From: Deltaproteobacteria bacterium HGW-Deltaproteobacteria-8
GTDB lineage: Bacteria; Desulfobacterota; Desulfovibrionia; Desulfovibrionales; Desulfovibrionaceae
Direction: 5' to 3'
NCBI GenBank assembly: GCA_002840405.1
Contig: PHAR01000001.1
Span: forward strand, 640,320-704,319
DNA length: 64,000 bases
The translations under genes and the position numbers were made by a program. A model generated the notes under the pieces. The model saw only the letters and a list, made by a program, of their open reading frames with translations, did not search any database and had not been told where the DNA came from. Positions within the stretch are counted from its first letter, which is position 1. Each line of letters starts with the position of its first letter. This document shows positions 44,501-54,550 of the stretch, piece after piece.

Positions 44501-46411
44501 ATGCTCGAAACGTTACGCAGAAACGCCGGAGGCTGGGGCATCAAGATTGCCTTTGGCATCATCATCGTGGTCTTTGTCTTCGCCTTCGGCATGGGCAGCT
44601 TCACCGACAAGAAGGAGCCCATCGTCGCCTATGTGGGCGGCGAGGCCATCAGCGCCCGCGATTTCCAGAAGGCCTACGAGGACGCCATCACGGCCATGCG
44701 CCGCCAAAACCCCGGCGTCTCCGCCGAGGATCTGAACACTCCGCAGTTCAAACAGGCCGTCCTGGGCCAGTTGGTGAACACCAAGCTCATGCTGGGCGCG
44801 GCCCAGAAGATGGGCATCACCGTATCCCTGGCGGAGCTGCGCGCGGTCATCAGCAGCATCCCGGCCTTCCACAACGCCCAGAACGCTTTTGATCCGGGCA
44901 TCTACAAGAACGCCCTGGCGCAGAACCACACCACCCCGCAGCGCTTCGAGTCTGAACTTAAGGACAGCCAGATCATCCAGAAGCTCCAGGGCTTCACCAC
45001 CATCTCCGCCCTGCTCTCCGAGCCCGAGGCCAAGGGCCTGTACCAGTGGGTTCGCGAAACCGTGCGCATGGACTATGTGCTCTTCCCGGCCAAGAATTTC
45101 GAGGCGCAGGTGAAGCCCACGGACAAGCAGGTGGCCGACCAGTATGAGGCGACCAAGGACAAGTACAAGGACCCTGCTCGCATCCGTCTGGAATACCTGC
45201 CCATCACCGTGGCGGATCTGGCCGCAACCATAAAAATCAGCGACGATGACGCCAAGAAGAACTACGAGGCCAACGTCGACAGCTTCCGGCACCCGGCACA
45301 GATGCAGGCCCGGCACATCCTGCTCCCGGTGCAGCCCTCCGCGCCCCAGGACGTTGCGGACAAGGTCCTGACCCAGGCCAGGGACATCCAGGCCCAGCTG
45401 AAGAAGGGCGCCAGCTTCGAGGCCCTGGCCAAGAAGTACTCCCAGGACCCGACGACCGCGCAGAACGGCGGCGAGCTGCCCTGGTTCACCCAGGGCGCCA
45501 TGGTCAAGCCCTTCGAAGAGGCGGCCCTGGCCCTCAAGCCCGGCCAGGTCAGCGACCCCGTGCGCACCCAGTTCGGCTGGCACTTGATCAAGCTCGTGGG
45601 AAACCGTCCGGCTGGCACAGTGCCCTTCGAGCAGGTCAAGGATGAGCTGAAGAAGCGCCTGGCCGAAGAAAAGGCATCAGAAAAAAGCAACGAGATCCTG
45701 GACCAGAGCATGGACCAGATCGCGGCCGGGGTGAAGCTGGCCAAGATCGCTCAGGGCCTGGGGCTCGCAGTGAAGAAGAGCGAAATGATGGACCAGCAGC
45801 AGGTGCAGCGCCTCTTCGGCCTCAAGAAGGAGGCCGTGGATACCCTGTTCGCCCTGCCCCCGGGCAGCGGGGCCAAGACCCCCCTGGCCATGGAGCCTGC
45901 GCGCGGCTATCTGCTGGCCGAGAAGATCGAGGGCACGCCCGAGTCCATCCTGCCCCTGGACAAGGTCCGCGACAAGGTCGTGGCCGAGGTCAAGAGCATC
46001 GAGGCGCGCAAGCTGGCCATGGAAAAGGCCCAGAAGGTGCTGGCCGACTTGCAGAACCCCGAGACTGCGGCCCAAGCCCTGGCCTCGGTCAAGGCCGAGT
46101 TCAAGACCACGCCGCCTCTGGACCGCCAGGCCGCCGTGGCCCAGACCGGCGGCAACCCGCAACTGCTCATGGCCATCTTCGCCGCACCGGACAAGAACTG
46201 GCTGAAGCAGCCTTACGAGATCCCTGCTGGCGTGGCCCTGGCCCGCCTGGCCGAGCGCATCCCCGCGTCCGACGCGAACTGGGAGCAGGAGAAGCGCGTC
46301 TGGATCAGCCAGGGCGCGCGGGCCTTCAGCCAGGAGCTGTTCAACTCGCTCATGACCAACCTGCGTGAGAGCGTCAAGGTTGAGATCGTGCGCCAGGACC
46401 TGCTGAACTAG
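44501..46411 (+). CDS. PpiD/SurA-like membrane-anchored peptidyl-prolyl isomerase
   Basis: A 636-residue periplasmic folding factor. An N-terminal transmembrane helix (about 12-33, with a positive stop Lys before it) anchors a SurA_N chaperone domain that includes YVGGEAISARDFQKAYED. A single parvulin-type PPIC domain follows at about 265-360 (ARHILL, FEALAKKYSQDP, GGELPWFTQG, FGWHLIKL), then a second helical chaperone region. This is the PpiD layout. It helps outer-membrane and secreted proteins fold. Transcription ends at the strong hairpin 24 bases later. Confidence 0.93.
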   Translation: MLETLRRNAGGWGIKIAFGIIIVVFVFAFGMGSFTDKKEPIVAYVGGEAISARDFQKAYEDAITAMRRQNPGVSAEDLNTPQFKQAVLGQLVNTKLMLGAAQKMGITVSLAELRAVISSIPAFHNAQNAFDPGIYKNALAQNHTTPQRFESELKDSQIIQKLQGFTTISALLSEPEAKGLYQWVRETVRMDYVLFPAKNFEAQVKPTDKQVADQYEATKDKYKDPARIRLEYLPITVADLAATIKISDDDAKKNYEANVDSFRHPAQMQARHILLPVQPSAPQDVADKVLTQARDIQAQLKKGASFEALAKKYSQDPTTAQNGGELPWFTQGAMVKPFEEAALALKPGQVSDPVRTQFGWHLIKLVGNRPAGTVPFEQVKDELKKRLAEEKASEKSNEILDQSMDQIAAGVKLAKIAQGLGLAVKKSEMMDQQQVQRLFGLKKEAVDTLFALPPGSGAKTPLAMEPARGYLLAEKIEGTPESILPLDKVRDKVVAEVKSIEARKLAMEKAQKVLADLQNPETAAQALASVKAEFKTTPPLDRQAAVAQTGGNPQLLMAIFAAPDKNWLKQPYEIPAGVALARLAERIPASDANWEQEKRVWISQGARAFSQELFNSLMTNLRESVKVEIVRQDLLN

Positions 46412-46434
46412 CCTGCCTTCGCACCACGACACAC

Positions 46435-46472
46435 AAAGGGGGGAAGCCGTCAGGCCTCCCCCCTTTTCTTTT
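46435..46472 (+). terminator. Rho-independent terminator after the PpiD-like gene
   Basis: A 14-base stem (AAAGGGGGG arm) with one mismatch and a short loop, followed by TTTTCTTTT. Confidence 0.92.
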
Positions 46473-46475
46473 GCC

Positions 46476-46959
46476 CAGCGGTCATGGCCTCTGGTCCCGG
46501 CCCTCTGCCGGACCTCGCCTTCTGCCGGACTGTGTTTTCAGGCGGACCCAACTCTGGCAGACGGGAGCGCACGTTCTCCCCCACTCAACAGCAAACGTCC
46601 CCTTCTCCGGCCAGCCCCCACCTCGTGATGACAACAACACGGCAAGACTGCGCGGTACAGGCCGGACGACCAGCGGCAGCAGAAGCAAGCCGCCAGGCCT
46701 CCTCCTCCTTGCCTCGGCCCCTGCTTGTGCCGGTCCCTGTCTGCATGGTTCTTGGTTGTGCCGGCCCTTGCCGGGGCGAGCCCACTCGCGCCCCGCAGCG
46801 CAGGCGTGCCACATGGCCCGCTCCGGGTGCCTGGCGCAGCAATGAGCAGGCCTGGCCAGCCTGCCCCTCATGCGCGTGGAGCAGCTGGCAGACGCAAGGC
46901 GGGGCCACCGCTGCACTGGGCTTTGGCTTTCTTCTGCTAGGCTCGGCGACTGGTGCGCC
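46476..46959. other. Gene-free stretch between two terminators
   Basis: About 480 bases with no convincing coding region: the longer frames have runs of Arg/Pro/Cys typical of out-of-frame GC-rich DNA and no ribosome-binding site. I looked for tRNA, RNase P, tmRNA and SRP RNA hallmarks and saw none. A small non-coding RNA cannot be excluded. Confidence 0.5.
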
Positions 46960-46997
46960 AAAAGAAGAGGGGGAGGCCTGACGGCCTCCCCCTCTTC
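46960..46997 (-). terminator. Rho-independent terminator of the chemoreceptor gene
   Basis: A 15-base perfect stem with a TGAC loop; on the minus strand it is followed by TTTT. It lies 22 bases after the chemoreceptor stop codon. Confidence 0.9.
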
Positions 46998-47019
46998 GGG
47001 TTTTCATGATGCGTGCGGA

Positions 47020-49047
47020 CTAGGAGGACTTGAGTTCGCCGATTATGGTGCGCAGCTGTGCGGCCATGTGCGCCACCTCGCTGATGGCCATGACGGACTG
47101 GGCCATGCCCTCGGCGGTTTCCGAGGCCACGCGATTGACCTCCTCGATGGCCGAGCTGATCTTCTCGGACACCCCGGACTGCTCCTCGGCCGCGCCAGCG
47201 ATGAGCTGGACCATATCGGCGTTTGTCTTGGAGATGACCACGATCTCATCCAGGGCCTTGGCCGACTCGTCCGAGTGGTTGGTGGCCTCGCCAATGGCCT
47301 GGGCGGCCTTGTCCATGCTCTCGATATTCTTGCGGCTGGACTCCTGGATGGCGCGGATGTTCTCGCCCACTTCCTTGGTGGCGCCCATGGTCTTCTCCGC
47401 GAGCTTGCGCACCTCGTCAGCAACCACGGCGAAGCCGCGCCCGGCGTCTCCTGCGCGGGCTGCCTCGATGGCGGCGTTCAAGGCCAGCAGGTTGGTCTGG
47501 TCGGCGATGTCGTTGATGACGTTCATGACCTGGCCGATGGCCTCGGCCTGCTTGCCCAGCTGCTCCATGTTCTCCTTGAGCTGCACGGAGATGGAATTCA
47601 CATTGCCGATGGCCAACTGCGAGCGGCGCACCACCTCGGCGCCGCCGGAGGCCTTGGTCTTGGCGGCGTCAGAGCTCCCGGCCACCTCTCCGGCCTGGCG
47701 GGCCACGGAGATCACCGAGGCGTTCATCTGCTCCATGGCGGTAGCGGTCTCGCCCACGCGGTCGCGCTGGAGGTCCATGCCCCGGCTCATGACCTCCACC
47801 TGGGCGGAGAGCTCCTCAGAGGAGGAGGTGATGCGCTCCACAATCTCCTCGAGCTTGTCCGCAGCGTCAAGCATGCCCTCGCGCTTGGCCGCCTCGGCCT
47901 GGATCTTGGCTTCCAGGGCCTCCTGGGTGGCCTTCTCGGCCTCCTTGGTCTTCAGGTCGGCCTGGGAACAGCTGGTTTCGGCCTCCTGGATCTTGGCCTT
48001 GAGGTTCTTGGCCATGGTGCGCAGGGCCTCGGCCAGGGTAAGCGTCTCGTCCTTGGAGGTCACGTGCAGCTCATCGTCCAGGTTGCCCTGGGCCAGGTGA
48101 TTGGCGAAGTCGATGGTCTGCAGGATGGGCCGCACCAGCGCCTTGGAAAAGAAGTAGCCGATCAAGAGCATGAACAGGCCCACGATAATGGTGGACGCCA
48201 GAGTGGTCATGTTGGTCTCGGAGAGCACGCGCTCGATGAACTCCCGGCGCTGGCCGATGAAGAACATGCCCGCGGCCTTGCCATGCACGTCGATGATGGG
48301 CCAGTAGGCTGTGTTGTAGGCCGAGCCCAGGATGATGTTGTAGCCGATGAAGCGCTGGCTCTTCTGGAGTACCTCTTCAAGCACCTTGGGGTTGTCCATC
48401 TTGGTGCCGATGGCGCGCTTGCCCTCTTTCATGATGGTGGTGGAGACGCGCGTTTCGCCTTGGAAGATGGTGCACTCAAGGGCCAGGTTCTTCTTGATCT
48501 GGTCAACAAAGTGATCGCTGGAGAGGGTGAAGCCGGGGGTGATGCAGCCGATGACGGTGCCGTCCTGCTGCACGGGGATGCCCGCCCGCAGGGAGAACTT
48601 GACCACATTGCCCTGCTCCACGCCAACGGTAGTCTCACCCTTGAGGGCCTTCTGGATGTTGATCTGCTTGCCGACGTTGTCGCCGATCTTATCCGAGTGC
48701 CCGCGTGCGATGCAGGTGCCATCGGTGTCGGAAATGGTGATGGACTCGAGCCCCGTCTCCTCCATGACCTTCTTGGCATATTTCTGGAGCCATGCCGAGT
48801 CCTTCGCGGCGACCCTCTTCACCACCTCGGGGTTGGTGGCCATATGAAAACCGTTGGAGGTCAGCGACTTCTTCATGTCCTCGAACTGGGCGGTCACCAG
48901 GTCGGCGCGGCTGTTGATCTCCTGGATGTTCTGCTCATCCAGGGTGTTATTGAGGAAATAGCGGCTGGAGAGGTAGTTGCCGCCTCCCACCAGTACGACG
49001 GCAACGAAGACAAGCCCTATGATTTTTTTTAGCAATGTGAAATGCAT
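47020..49047 (-). CDS. Methyl-accepting chemotaxis protein
   Basis: A 675-residue chemoreceptor. One transmembrane helix lies near 8-28 and another near 283-303, with a periplasmic Cache-type sensor domain of about 250 residues between. A HAMP domain follows, then a long coiled-coil region and the signalling tip [36 protein letters not shown]. The tip matches the CheW/CheA contact hairpin of the receptor family. Ligand unknown. AGGAGG lies seven bases before the ATG. The FliA-type promoter upstream ties it to the flagellar/chemotaxis regulon. No CheW-binding adaptor is encoded nearby. Confidence 0.95.
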   Translation of the reverse strand: MHFTLLKKIIGLVFVAVVLVGGGNYLSSRYFLNNTLDEQNIQEINSRADLVTAQFEDMKKSLTSNGFHMATNPEVVKRVAAKDSAWLQKYAKKVMEETGLESITISDTDGTCIARGHSDKIGDNVGKQINIQKALKGETTVGVEQGNVVKFSLRAGIPVQQDGTVIGCITPGFTLSSDHFVDQIKKNLALECTIFQGETRVSTTIMKEGKRAIGTKMDNPKVLEEVLQKSQRFIGYNIILGSAYNTAYWPIIDVHGKAAGMFFIGQRREFIERVLSETNMTTLASTIIVGLFMLLIGYFFSKALVRPILQTIDFANHLAQGNLDDELHVTSKDETLTLAEALRTMAKNLKAKIQEAETSCSQADLKTKEAEKATQEALEAKIQAEAAKREGMLDAADKLEEIVERITSSSEELSAQVEVMSRGMDLQRDRVGETATAMEQMNASVISVARQAGEVAGSSDAAKTKASGGAEVVRRSQLAIGNVNSISVQLKENMEQLGKQAEAIGQVMNVINDIADQTNLLALNAAIEAARAGDAGRGFAVVADEVRKLAEKTMGATKEVGENIRAIQESSRKNIESMDKAAQAIGEATNHSDESAKALDEIVVISKTNADMVQLIAGAAEEQSGVSEKISSAIEEVNRVASETAEGMAQSVMAISEVAHMAAQLRTIIGELKSS

Positions 49048-49191
49048 GAAGACCTCCTGGACAGAACTCAGACAGAACCGGGGAAACACGCCCCACCGCC
49101 ATTTTCATCTCTGGGTAAAACCCCAACATTAAAACTGCCAGACCCGTCGTCGCGGGCTGCTCTCACGTTGGCTGTTCATATAGTTGTGGTC

Positions 49192-49218
49192 TTATCGGCG
49201 TCTTACACGAAAAACTTA
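49192..49218 (-). promoter_or_regulatory. FliA (sigma-28) promoter of the chemoreceptor
   Basis: On the minus strand TAAG, 15 bases, GCCGATAA. The -10 matches the sigma-28 consensus exactly and the -35 at three of four bases. Transcription would start about 140 bases before the ATG. Confidence 0.75.
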
Positions 49219-49617
49219 GAAAAAGAAACATGAATTCCTCACTATTGCGTAGTCCGCTGATTTCCAGACCCGCCTTAGGGCCGTAATTTAAAGCGAATGT
49301 GCGAAAAATCACAAGCGAAAATGTCCACCGTGTGCCTCCGGGCTGCCCGGGGACTGGCCGTACGAAGCCTCCCTCCGCGCCCACGGCCACGCCCGCCGCG
49401 CCTGCGGCCGGATCAAACGGCCACGGGCCTCGCCCTCTCACACAAAGGCGAGCGGTCCTCGACACCCGGGGCTTCCTGTGAATACGTTTGGTGGTGCCCG
49501 GAGGCTTTGGGGGAGGCCTGGCTGCGGCTGCACAGGATGCGCGCGCGCCCTGTGCGCCAGGAAAGACGCCCGGAGGCGGAGCGGCCCCGCGCGCGGCCCC
49601 AAGAAAAAGGGGAAGGG
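49219..49617. other. Gene-free intergenic region
   Basis: About 400 bases between the chemoreceptor promoter and the end of the response-regulator gene. The first 100 bases are AT-rich for this genome; the rest is very GC-rich. No gene, promoter or clean terminator is apparent. Confidence 0.5.
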
Positions 49618-51063
49618 CTACTCGCCCTGATCCTTGCCGGGAATGTGGATGTTGTACTTCTTGATCTTGTAGTGGATGGCCCGGCGGCTGATGCCGAGCA
49701 GGTCCGCCGCGGTTTTCTTGACCCAGGCCGTGCGCTCCAGGGCGCGGATGATGGCCTGGTGCTCGTTATCCTCAAGGGAGAGCGAGTCGACGCCGACGGC
49801 GGGCGCGGCCTCGGCCTGGCCTGAAGCGGGCGCGGGCGCGGCCCCAGGCGTGTACGCCGGGACGACCTCGTGCAGGGTCTGGGCCTGGTCCAGCTGGATG
49901 TCACCCGGTTCCAGCACCTGGCCCCGGCAGAACACCACTCCGCTCTCCAGGGCGTGCTTGAGCTCACGCACGTTGCCCGGCCAGCTGTGGGCCATGAGCA
50001 CGCGCAGGGTCTCGGCCGAGGCCGTGACCTTGGGCCGGTTCTGGGCCAGGCTGAAGGCCTCCAGGAAGCGCTCGGTCAGAAGCGGGATGTCCTCCTTGCG
50101 CTCGCGCAGGGGCGGCACCTTGAGGGTCACCACCTTGAGCCGGAAATAGAGGTCCTCGCGGAACTCGCCCTTCTTGACCAGGGCGGGCAGGTCGGCGTTG
50201 GTGGCGGCGATGACCCGGCAGTTCACCGGGATGGCGCGGGTGTCGCCCACGCGCCTGATGGTGCGCTCCTGCAGGAAGCGCAAGAGCCGCGTCTGCATCT
50301 CGGGGCTGATGTTGCCGATCTCGTCCAGCACCAGGGTGCCGCCGTCGGCCACCTCCATAAGCCCCTTCTTGTCGCGCACGGCGTGGGTGAAGGAGCCCTT
50401 GACGTGGCCGAAGAGCTCGCTCTCGAGCAGGGTGGGCTGGGTGGAGCCGCAATCCACAATGACGAACGGCCCCTTGGCGCGCGGGCCAAAGTCGTGCAGG
50501 ATGCGCGCGATGAGCTCCTTGCCCGTGCCGGACTCGCCCAGGATGAGCACGGCCACGTCGGTGGGCGCCACGCGCTCCATGAGGGCGTAGAAATCACGCA
50601 TGGCCGGGCTCTTGCCGCCCCAAAGCTGGTCGCTCAGGCCCTTGCCCTTGGCCGGCCTGGGCGCGGGCTCTGCGGCCTTGCGGCCCAGCAGCTCGGCGAT
50701 CTTGGCCAGGAGCTGGTGCCCGTCAAAGGGCTTGGTCAGATAGTCCGCCGCGCCGGAGCGGATGGTGGAGACGGCGTCCGGGATGCTGCCATAGGCGGTG
50801 AGGAGGATGACCGGCACCTGGGGCCACTGGGCCAGCACCTCGCCCAACAGGCCCACCCCGCCCATGCCGGGCATCTTCACGTCCGAGACCACAAGGTCCA
50901 CGTGGTGGCTGGCCAGGACCTCGACGGCTGCCTCGGCGCTGCTTGCGGTGAGGGTCTTGTATTTGGCGAAGGCGAGGCGCGCCTCCAGCACTTGCAGGAT
51001 GTTCTTGTCGTCATCCACACAGAGGATGGTGGCGTTCTGGCTGGAATTCTTAGGGTGTTCCAT
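49618..51063 (-). CDS. NtrC-type sigma-54 response regulator with GSFTHA loop
   Basis: A 481-residue regulator. The receiver (VDDDKN near 17; acceptor in VVSDVKMPG near 60; LLTAYG; TKPFD) is followed by a AAA+ domain with Walker A GESGTGKE and Walker B TLVLDEIGN, and a Fis-type DNA-binding end (AADLLGISRRAIHYKIKKY). The sigma-54-contacting loop reads GSFTHA rather than GAFTGA. A Pro/Ala-rich linker joins the AAA and DNA-binding domains. It is the last gene of a kinase/lipoprotein/regulator unit, so the neighbouring kinase is its likely partner. Confidence 0.94.
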   Translation of the reverse strand: MEHPKNSSQNATILCVDDDKNILQVLEARLAFAKYKTLTASSAEAAVEVLASHHVDLVVSDVKMPGMGGVGLLGEVLAQWPQVPVILLTAYGSIPDAVSTIRSGAADYLTKPFDGHQLLAKIAELLGRKAAEPAPRPAKGKGLSDQLWGGKSPAMRDFYALMERVAPTDVAVLILGESGTGKELIARILHDFGPRAKGPFVIVDCGSTQPTLLESELFGHVKGSFTHAVRDKKGLMEVADGGTLVLDEIGNISPEMQTRLLRFLQERTIRRVGDTRAIPVNCRVIAATNADLPALVKKGEFREDLYFRLKVVTLKVPPLRERKEDIPLLTERFLEAFSLAQNRPKVTASAETLRVLMAHSWPGNVRELKHALESGVVFCRGQVLEPGDIQLDQAQTLHEVVPAYTPGAAPAPASGQAEAAPAVGVDSLSLEDNEHQAIIRALERTAWVKKTAADLLGISRRAIHYKIKKYNIHIPGKDQGE

Positions 51064-51074
51064 GGGAGTGCGGG

Positions 51075-51710
51075 CTACTCCAATCCCTTCTTCTTGTGGC
51101 TGATCTCCTGGTGCAGACGCTCCAGGGCGTTGAGCTGGCTGCGCAGGGCTTCGGCCTCGGCCGTCTTTCTGCGCAGCAGATCCTTGGTCTTGCCGGTCTC
51201 CTCCTGGCATCCGGCCAGGCGCTTGGAGCGCGCCAGCTCGCTGTCGATCTCACCCACGGAGAGCAGGGGTGGACTCGACTGGCTGCTGGAGGCCGCAAGA
51301 CGCGGCAAAAGCGGGGTGATGAGGCGCGGGTCCTCGGAAGGCAGGCCCTCGGGGGTCATCTGCACCCAGGTGTTCCAGATGCTCAAGCCCTCGCGCAGGT
51401 CCTCCGGGGTCTTGGCCATGGCCAGCCGGGAGCAGGCCAGGCCGAAATAGGCCTTGCGCGCCAGCAATGGGGCGGCCACATCGCCGGAGAGCCGCTGGAA
51501 GATGCTGGCGGCCTTTTCGTATTGCCCGGCCAGGTATGAATCCACGGCAAGAGCGTAGTCGGCTTGGGGGTCCTGCGGCGGCTGTCCATCGCCCATTCGC
51601 GGAGCGAAGAGCGAACAGCCCGCAAGGCCGAGGAGAAAGACCAACATGGCCGCCAGCCTTGCGGGGCGAGGCGACTGCCGGGGCGAAACGGAACGCTGCG
51701 TCATGCCCAT
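51075..51710 (-). CDS. Lipoprotein with coiled-coil tail, between kinase and regulator
   Basis: A 211-residue lipoprotein. A basic start is followed by a hydrophobic core and the lipobox LAGC (Cys near 32). A helical domain resembling TPR repeats (DYALAVDSYLAGQYEKAASIF) comes next, then a Leu/Glu/Lys coiled coil at the C-terminus. The start lies four bases after the kinase stop; the regulator start is 11 bases beyond its own stop. It resembles the QseG/YfhG lipoprotein placed between QseE and QseF in enterobacteria, which modulates the kinase. I infer the same role here. Confidence 0.8.
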   Translation of the reverse strand: MGMTQRSVSPRQSPRPARLAAMLVFLLGLAGCSLFAPRMGDGQPPQDPQADYALAVDSYLAGQYEKAASIFQRLSGDVAAPLLARKAYFGLACSRLAMAKTPEDLREGLSIWNTWVQMTPEGLPSEDPRLITPLLPRLAASSSQSSPPLLSVGEIDSELARSKRLAGCQEETGKTKDLLRRKTAEAEALRSQLNALERLHQEISHKKKGLE

Positions 51711-51714
51711 ACTG

Positions 51715-53151
51715 CTATACCATCGCCTGCGGCTTGGGAAGGGAAAAGCAAAAGCTCGACCCGCAGCCAGGCGCGCTGTTGATCCACATGGCCCCGCCGT
51801 GGGCCTCCACAATGCCCTTGGCGATGGACAGGCCGAGGCCGAGGCCAGCCACGCTGCCACGCACCGAGGGCTCGCGATAATACCTGAGGAAGATGCGCGG
51901 CTGCTCCTCAAGCGGGATGCCCGGACCTTCGTCCACCACGCAAAAGATCACCGAGTCGCCCGTGGGCTCCGGGGTCACGGAGAGGCGCACCACGGAGTCC
52001 GGGGGCGAGAACTTCACGGCGTTGCCCAGCAGGTTGGCCAGCACCTGGGAGATGTGCTCCTGGTCGGCCTCCACGAACACGAACTGCTCCGGCAGCTCGG
52101 TCTTCAGCGCGATGTTCTTGGCCAGGGCCGTGGACTGCAGCCGTTCCACCGCCCCGCGCGCCAGGGCCGAGGCATCGAGCGGCGCGGTGACCAGGCGCAG
52201 GCGCTGGGACTCCATGCTGGAGACCTTCATCAGCCGCTCAAGCAGGCTGGTCAGGCGCAGGGCCTCCTGCCGGGAGATGTCCAGGAAGTGGCGCTGCTTT
52301 TCGTTGACCTCGCCAAAGACCCCGTCGGTCACCAGGTCTACGGACTCGCGGATGCTGGTCAGAGGCGTACGGATCTCGTGCGAGAGCATGGCGATGAAGT
52401 CCTGGCGCATGCGCTCCTCTTCCTGGAGCCGCCCGGTCATGTTGTTGAAGGCCTGGGCCAGGTCTCCCAGCTCGTCCTTGGAGTTGACGAGCACAGGCTT
52501 GGCGGGCTCGCCCCGGCCCAGCTCGCGAATGCCCCGGCGGATCTCCGAGAGCGAGCGGTTCAGGCGGTAGGCGATGAACACGCTGCCCAAAACGCCGATG
52601 GTGATGCTGGCCACCAGGCCGATGAAGCCCAGGCGTTCCGCAGCCTGGCTCTTCATGGCCAGGTCGTTCAGCCGGGCCTCCATCTCTTCCTGGTTGCTCT
52701 GGCGCGTGTCCGAGAGGATGTCCAGCCAGCGCGTGATGGTCTTGTCCGGCAGGGCGCTGGTCTCGGGGTTGCCGCTGCGCGAGAGCACGATGGTGTACTC
52801 CTGGGTCAGCTCCTTCCAGGGCTCGCGGTAGTCCGGGTGACGCTCCAGCACGCTGGTCAACGTCTTGCCGAAGTCCTGCAGGTCCGCCAGGAAGCTCTCC
52901 ATGTACGTGTCTTTCTGCAGGATCTCGAAGCGCTTGCGGTTCTCCTCCATGGACAACAGCTGCTGGATCATGCGCTGGGCGGACTTGTCGATGTCGTAGT
53001 TGACGTTGACGATGGCGCTGGAGACCGCGACCAGGCTCTGGATGCGCAGAAAGAGCACGGTGGTGGTGGCGTAGAAGATGGCCACCAGCACCAGGCACCA
53101 GATGAGCAGCTTGCCGGTGATGCCGAGACGTCGGGAGACTGGTCTGTCCAC
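51715..53151 (-). CDS. Sensor histidine kinase (QseE/GlrK-like position)
   Basis: A 478-residue membrane kinase. Transmembrane helices at about 13-36 and 180-200 flank an all-helical periplasmic sensor of about 140 residues. HAMP (about 200-255), an H-box [13 protein letters not shown] near 265 and an ATPase domain (NAVKFS, DEGPGI, GLGLGLSI) follow. The order kinase-lipoprotein-sigma-54 regulator matches the QseE-QseG-QseF (GlrK-GlrR) arrangement. GGAG precedes the chosen GTG; another in-frame GTG lies 25 codons upstream. Confidence 0.92.
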   Translation of the reverse strand: MDRPVSRRLGITGKLLIWCLVLVAIFYATTTVLFLRIQSLVAVSSAIVNVNYDIDKSAQRMIQQLLSMEENRKRFEILQKDTYMESFLADLQDFGKTLTSVLERHPDYREPWKELTQEYTIVLSRSGNPETSALPDKTITRWLDILSDTRQSNQEEMEARLNDLAMKSQAAERLGFIGLVASITIGVLGSVFIAYRLNRSLSEIRRGIRELGRGEPAKPVLVNSKDELGDLAQAFNNMTGRLQEEERMRQDFIAMLSHEIRTPLTSIRESVDLVTDGVFGEVNEKQRHFLDISRQEALRLTSLLERLMKVSSMESQRLRLVTAPLDASALARGAVERLQSTALAKNIALKTELPEQFVFVEADQEHISQVLANLLGNAVKFSPPDSVVRLSVTPEPTGDSVIFCVVDEGPGIPLEEQPRIFLRYYREPSVRGSVAGLGLGLSIAKGIVEAHGGAMWINSAPGCGSSFCFSLPKPQAMV

Positions 53152-53262
53152 GTAGGCTCCAGGTGGGAGGTTTCGCCGTTGACCAAACCCTATCCGAGAA
53201 CGCGGCCGGGGTCCATGAAGGTCCACATGTGAACCCGCCCGGCCAAGCCCTTTACTTGAGGA

Positions 53263-54399
53263 TTACGACGCTGCAGCAGGACTCGCGGGGAGCACATCCA
53301 GCACCAATATGTCCGGGGGCGCCAGCACGCGCATGGGCGGACCCCAGAAACCCGCGCCCGCGCTCACGCCCAGGAGCGCCCCGCCCTCCTCGTACCACCC
53401 GCCCATGAACCGGTTGGACAGGCGCACCACGAGGTAGAACGGGAAGAGCTGGCCCCGGTGCGTATGGCCAGAGAACATGACCTCGATGCCAAGCGGCTGC
53501 ACGGCCTCCTGCCAAGCCAGGGGCCGATGGTTCATCAGGATGCGAAAGTTGGCGGCATCGGTGCCCGCAGCCACGTTTCGGATCTCGCGGGCGATGTCCC
53601 CGGCCACGTCCCCGGCCCGGCCCGGATCGTCCACGCCCAAAAGCTCCACCCCGGTTCCAGGCAGGATGACAGACCTGTTGCGCAAGAGTTCGGCCCCGGC
53701 CCAGCGGAAGACCTGGGCGCTTCTGGCGTCGCCCTCGTAGCGCTCATGGTTGCCGAAAACGCCGAACATGCCCAGGCGCGGCTTCATGGTCCGCAACAGG
53801 GCTGCCTGCGGCCCCAGGGTCTCAGGGTGGTCGTTGACGATGTCGCCCGCAAGAAGCACGAGGTCCGGCCCCTGGTCCTTGACCAGCCGCACCAGCGACT
53901 CCACGCGCGAATCCAGGGTCAGCGCCCCAAGGTGCAGGTCGCTCACCACCACCACCCGCAACGGCTGATGGATCTTGGCCGAATGGATCTGCCGGGAGAG
54001 CACGCGCACATTGCCGCCCTCGCGCACGCCCCAGCCCACGGTGACCAGAGTCAGGGCGATGACGGCCAGCAGGGCGCGCGGCGAACGCAATACCGTCGCC
54101 AGTCGCGGCCACACCAGCCGAGAAAGCATCTCGGCGCAGAACAGAAGCACCTGGAAGAGGAACAGGTAGGCCACCAACCCGAAGGTGCCATAGCCCAGCC
54201 ACCAGGCAGGCCGGGCCAGGTACATGGGCCAGGACTCCGGCATGAGCCGGGTGCTGGCCAGAAACAGGCTCACGAAAAGTCCGCCCAGCAGCGTCAGGAC
54301 ATAGGCGCGCCGCGATTGGCGGGCCTGGCGATGGACCTGGCACAGCACCACAAGCAGCATGAACATGAAGATCAGGGTGAAGATGACGTAGAAGCGCAT
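53263..54399 (-). CDS. Membrane metallophosphoesterase (YkuE-like)
   Basis: A 378-residue protein with about four N-terminal transmembrane helices (residues 3-125) and a phosphoesterase domain of the calcineurin type. The metal-binding motifs are in order: SDLHLG, GDIVND, GNHE, and GHTHRGQLFP, all intact. YkuE of B. subtilis acts on lipid or wall-linked substrates; here the target is unknown. The domain probably faces the periplasm. It is monocistronic, 112 bases upstream of the kinase gene. Confidence 0.9.
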   Translation of the reverse strand: MRFYVIFTLIFMFMLLVVLCQVHRQARQSRRAYVLTLLGGLFVSLFLASTRLMPESWPMYLARPAWWLGYGTFGLVAYLFLFQVLLFCAEMLSRLVWPRLATVLRSPRALLAVIALTLVTVGWGVREGGNVRVLSRQIHSAKIHQPLRVVVVSDLHLGALTLDSRVESLVRLVKDQGPDLVLLAGDIVNDHPETLGPQAALLRTMKPRLGMFGVFGNHERYEGDARSAQVFRWAGAELLRNRSVILPGTGVELLGVDDPGRAGDVAGDIAREIRNVAAGTDAANFRILMNHRPLAWQEAVQPLGIEVMFSGHTHRGQLFPFYLVVRLSNRFMGGWYEEGGALLGVSAGAGFWGPPMRVLAPPDILVLDVLPASPAAAS

Positions 54400-54550
54400 T
54401 GGGGGGGCTCCCTGGTTGGCGCTGCGGCGCAGCTAAAGTGTCCGAGGCACCCTAGAAGCGCCAGGCGCTCCGCGTCAAGTGCCGGTCGCGCAGGGCTTTA
54501 CGCGCAGGGTGGTTCTGGGGCATAGTGGCGGCACACCACCCGGAGGCCCC

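Noticed and set aside
46484-46981. A 165-codon frame between two terminators
   Set aside because: No ribosome-binding site, Pro/Ser/Ala/Arg/Cys-rich, and it runs through the chemoreceptor terminator.
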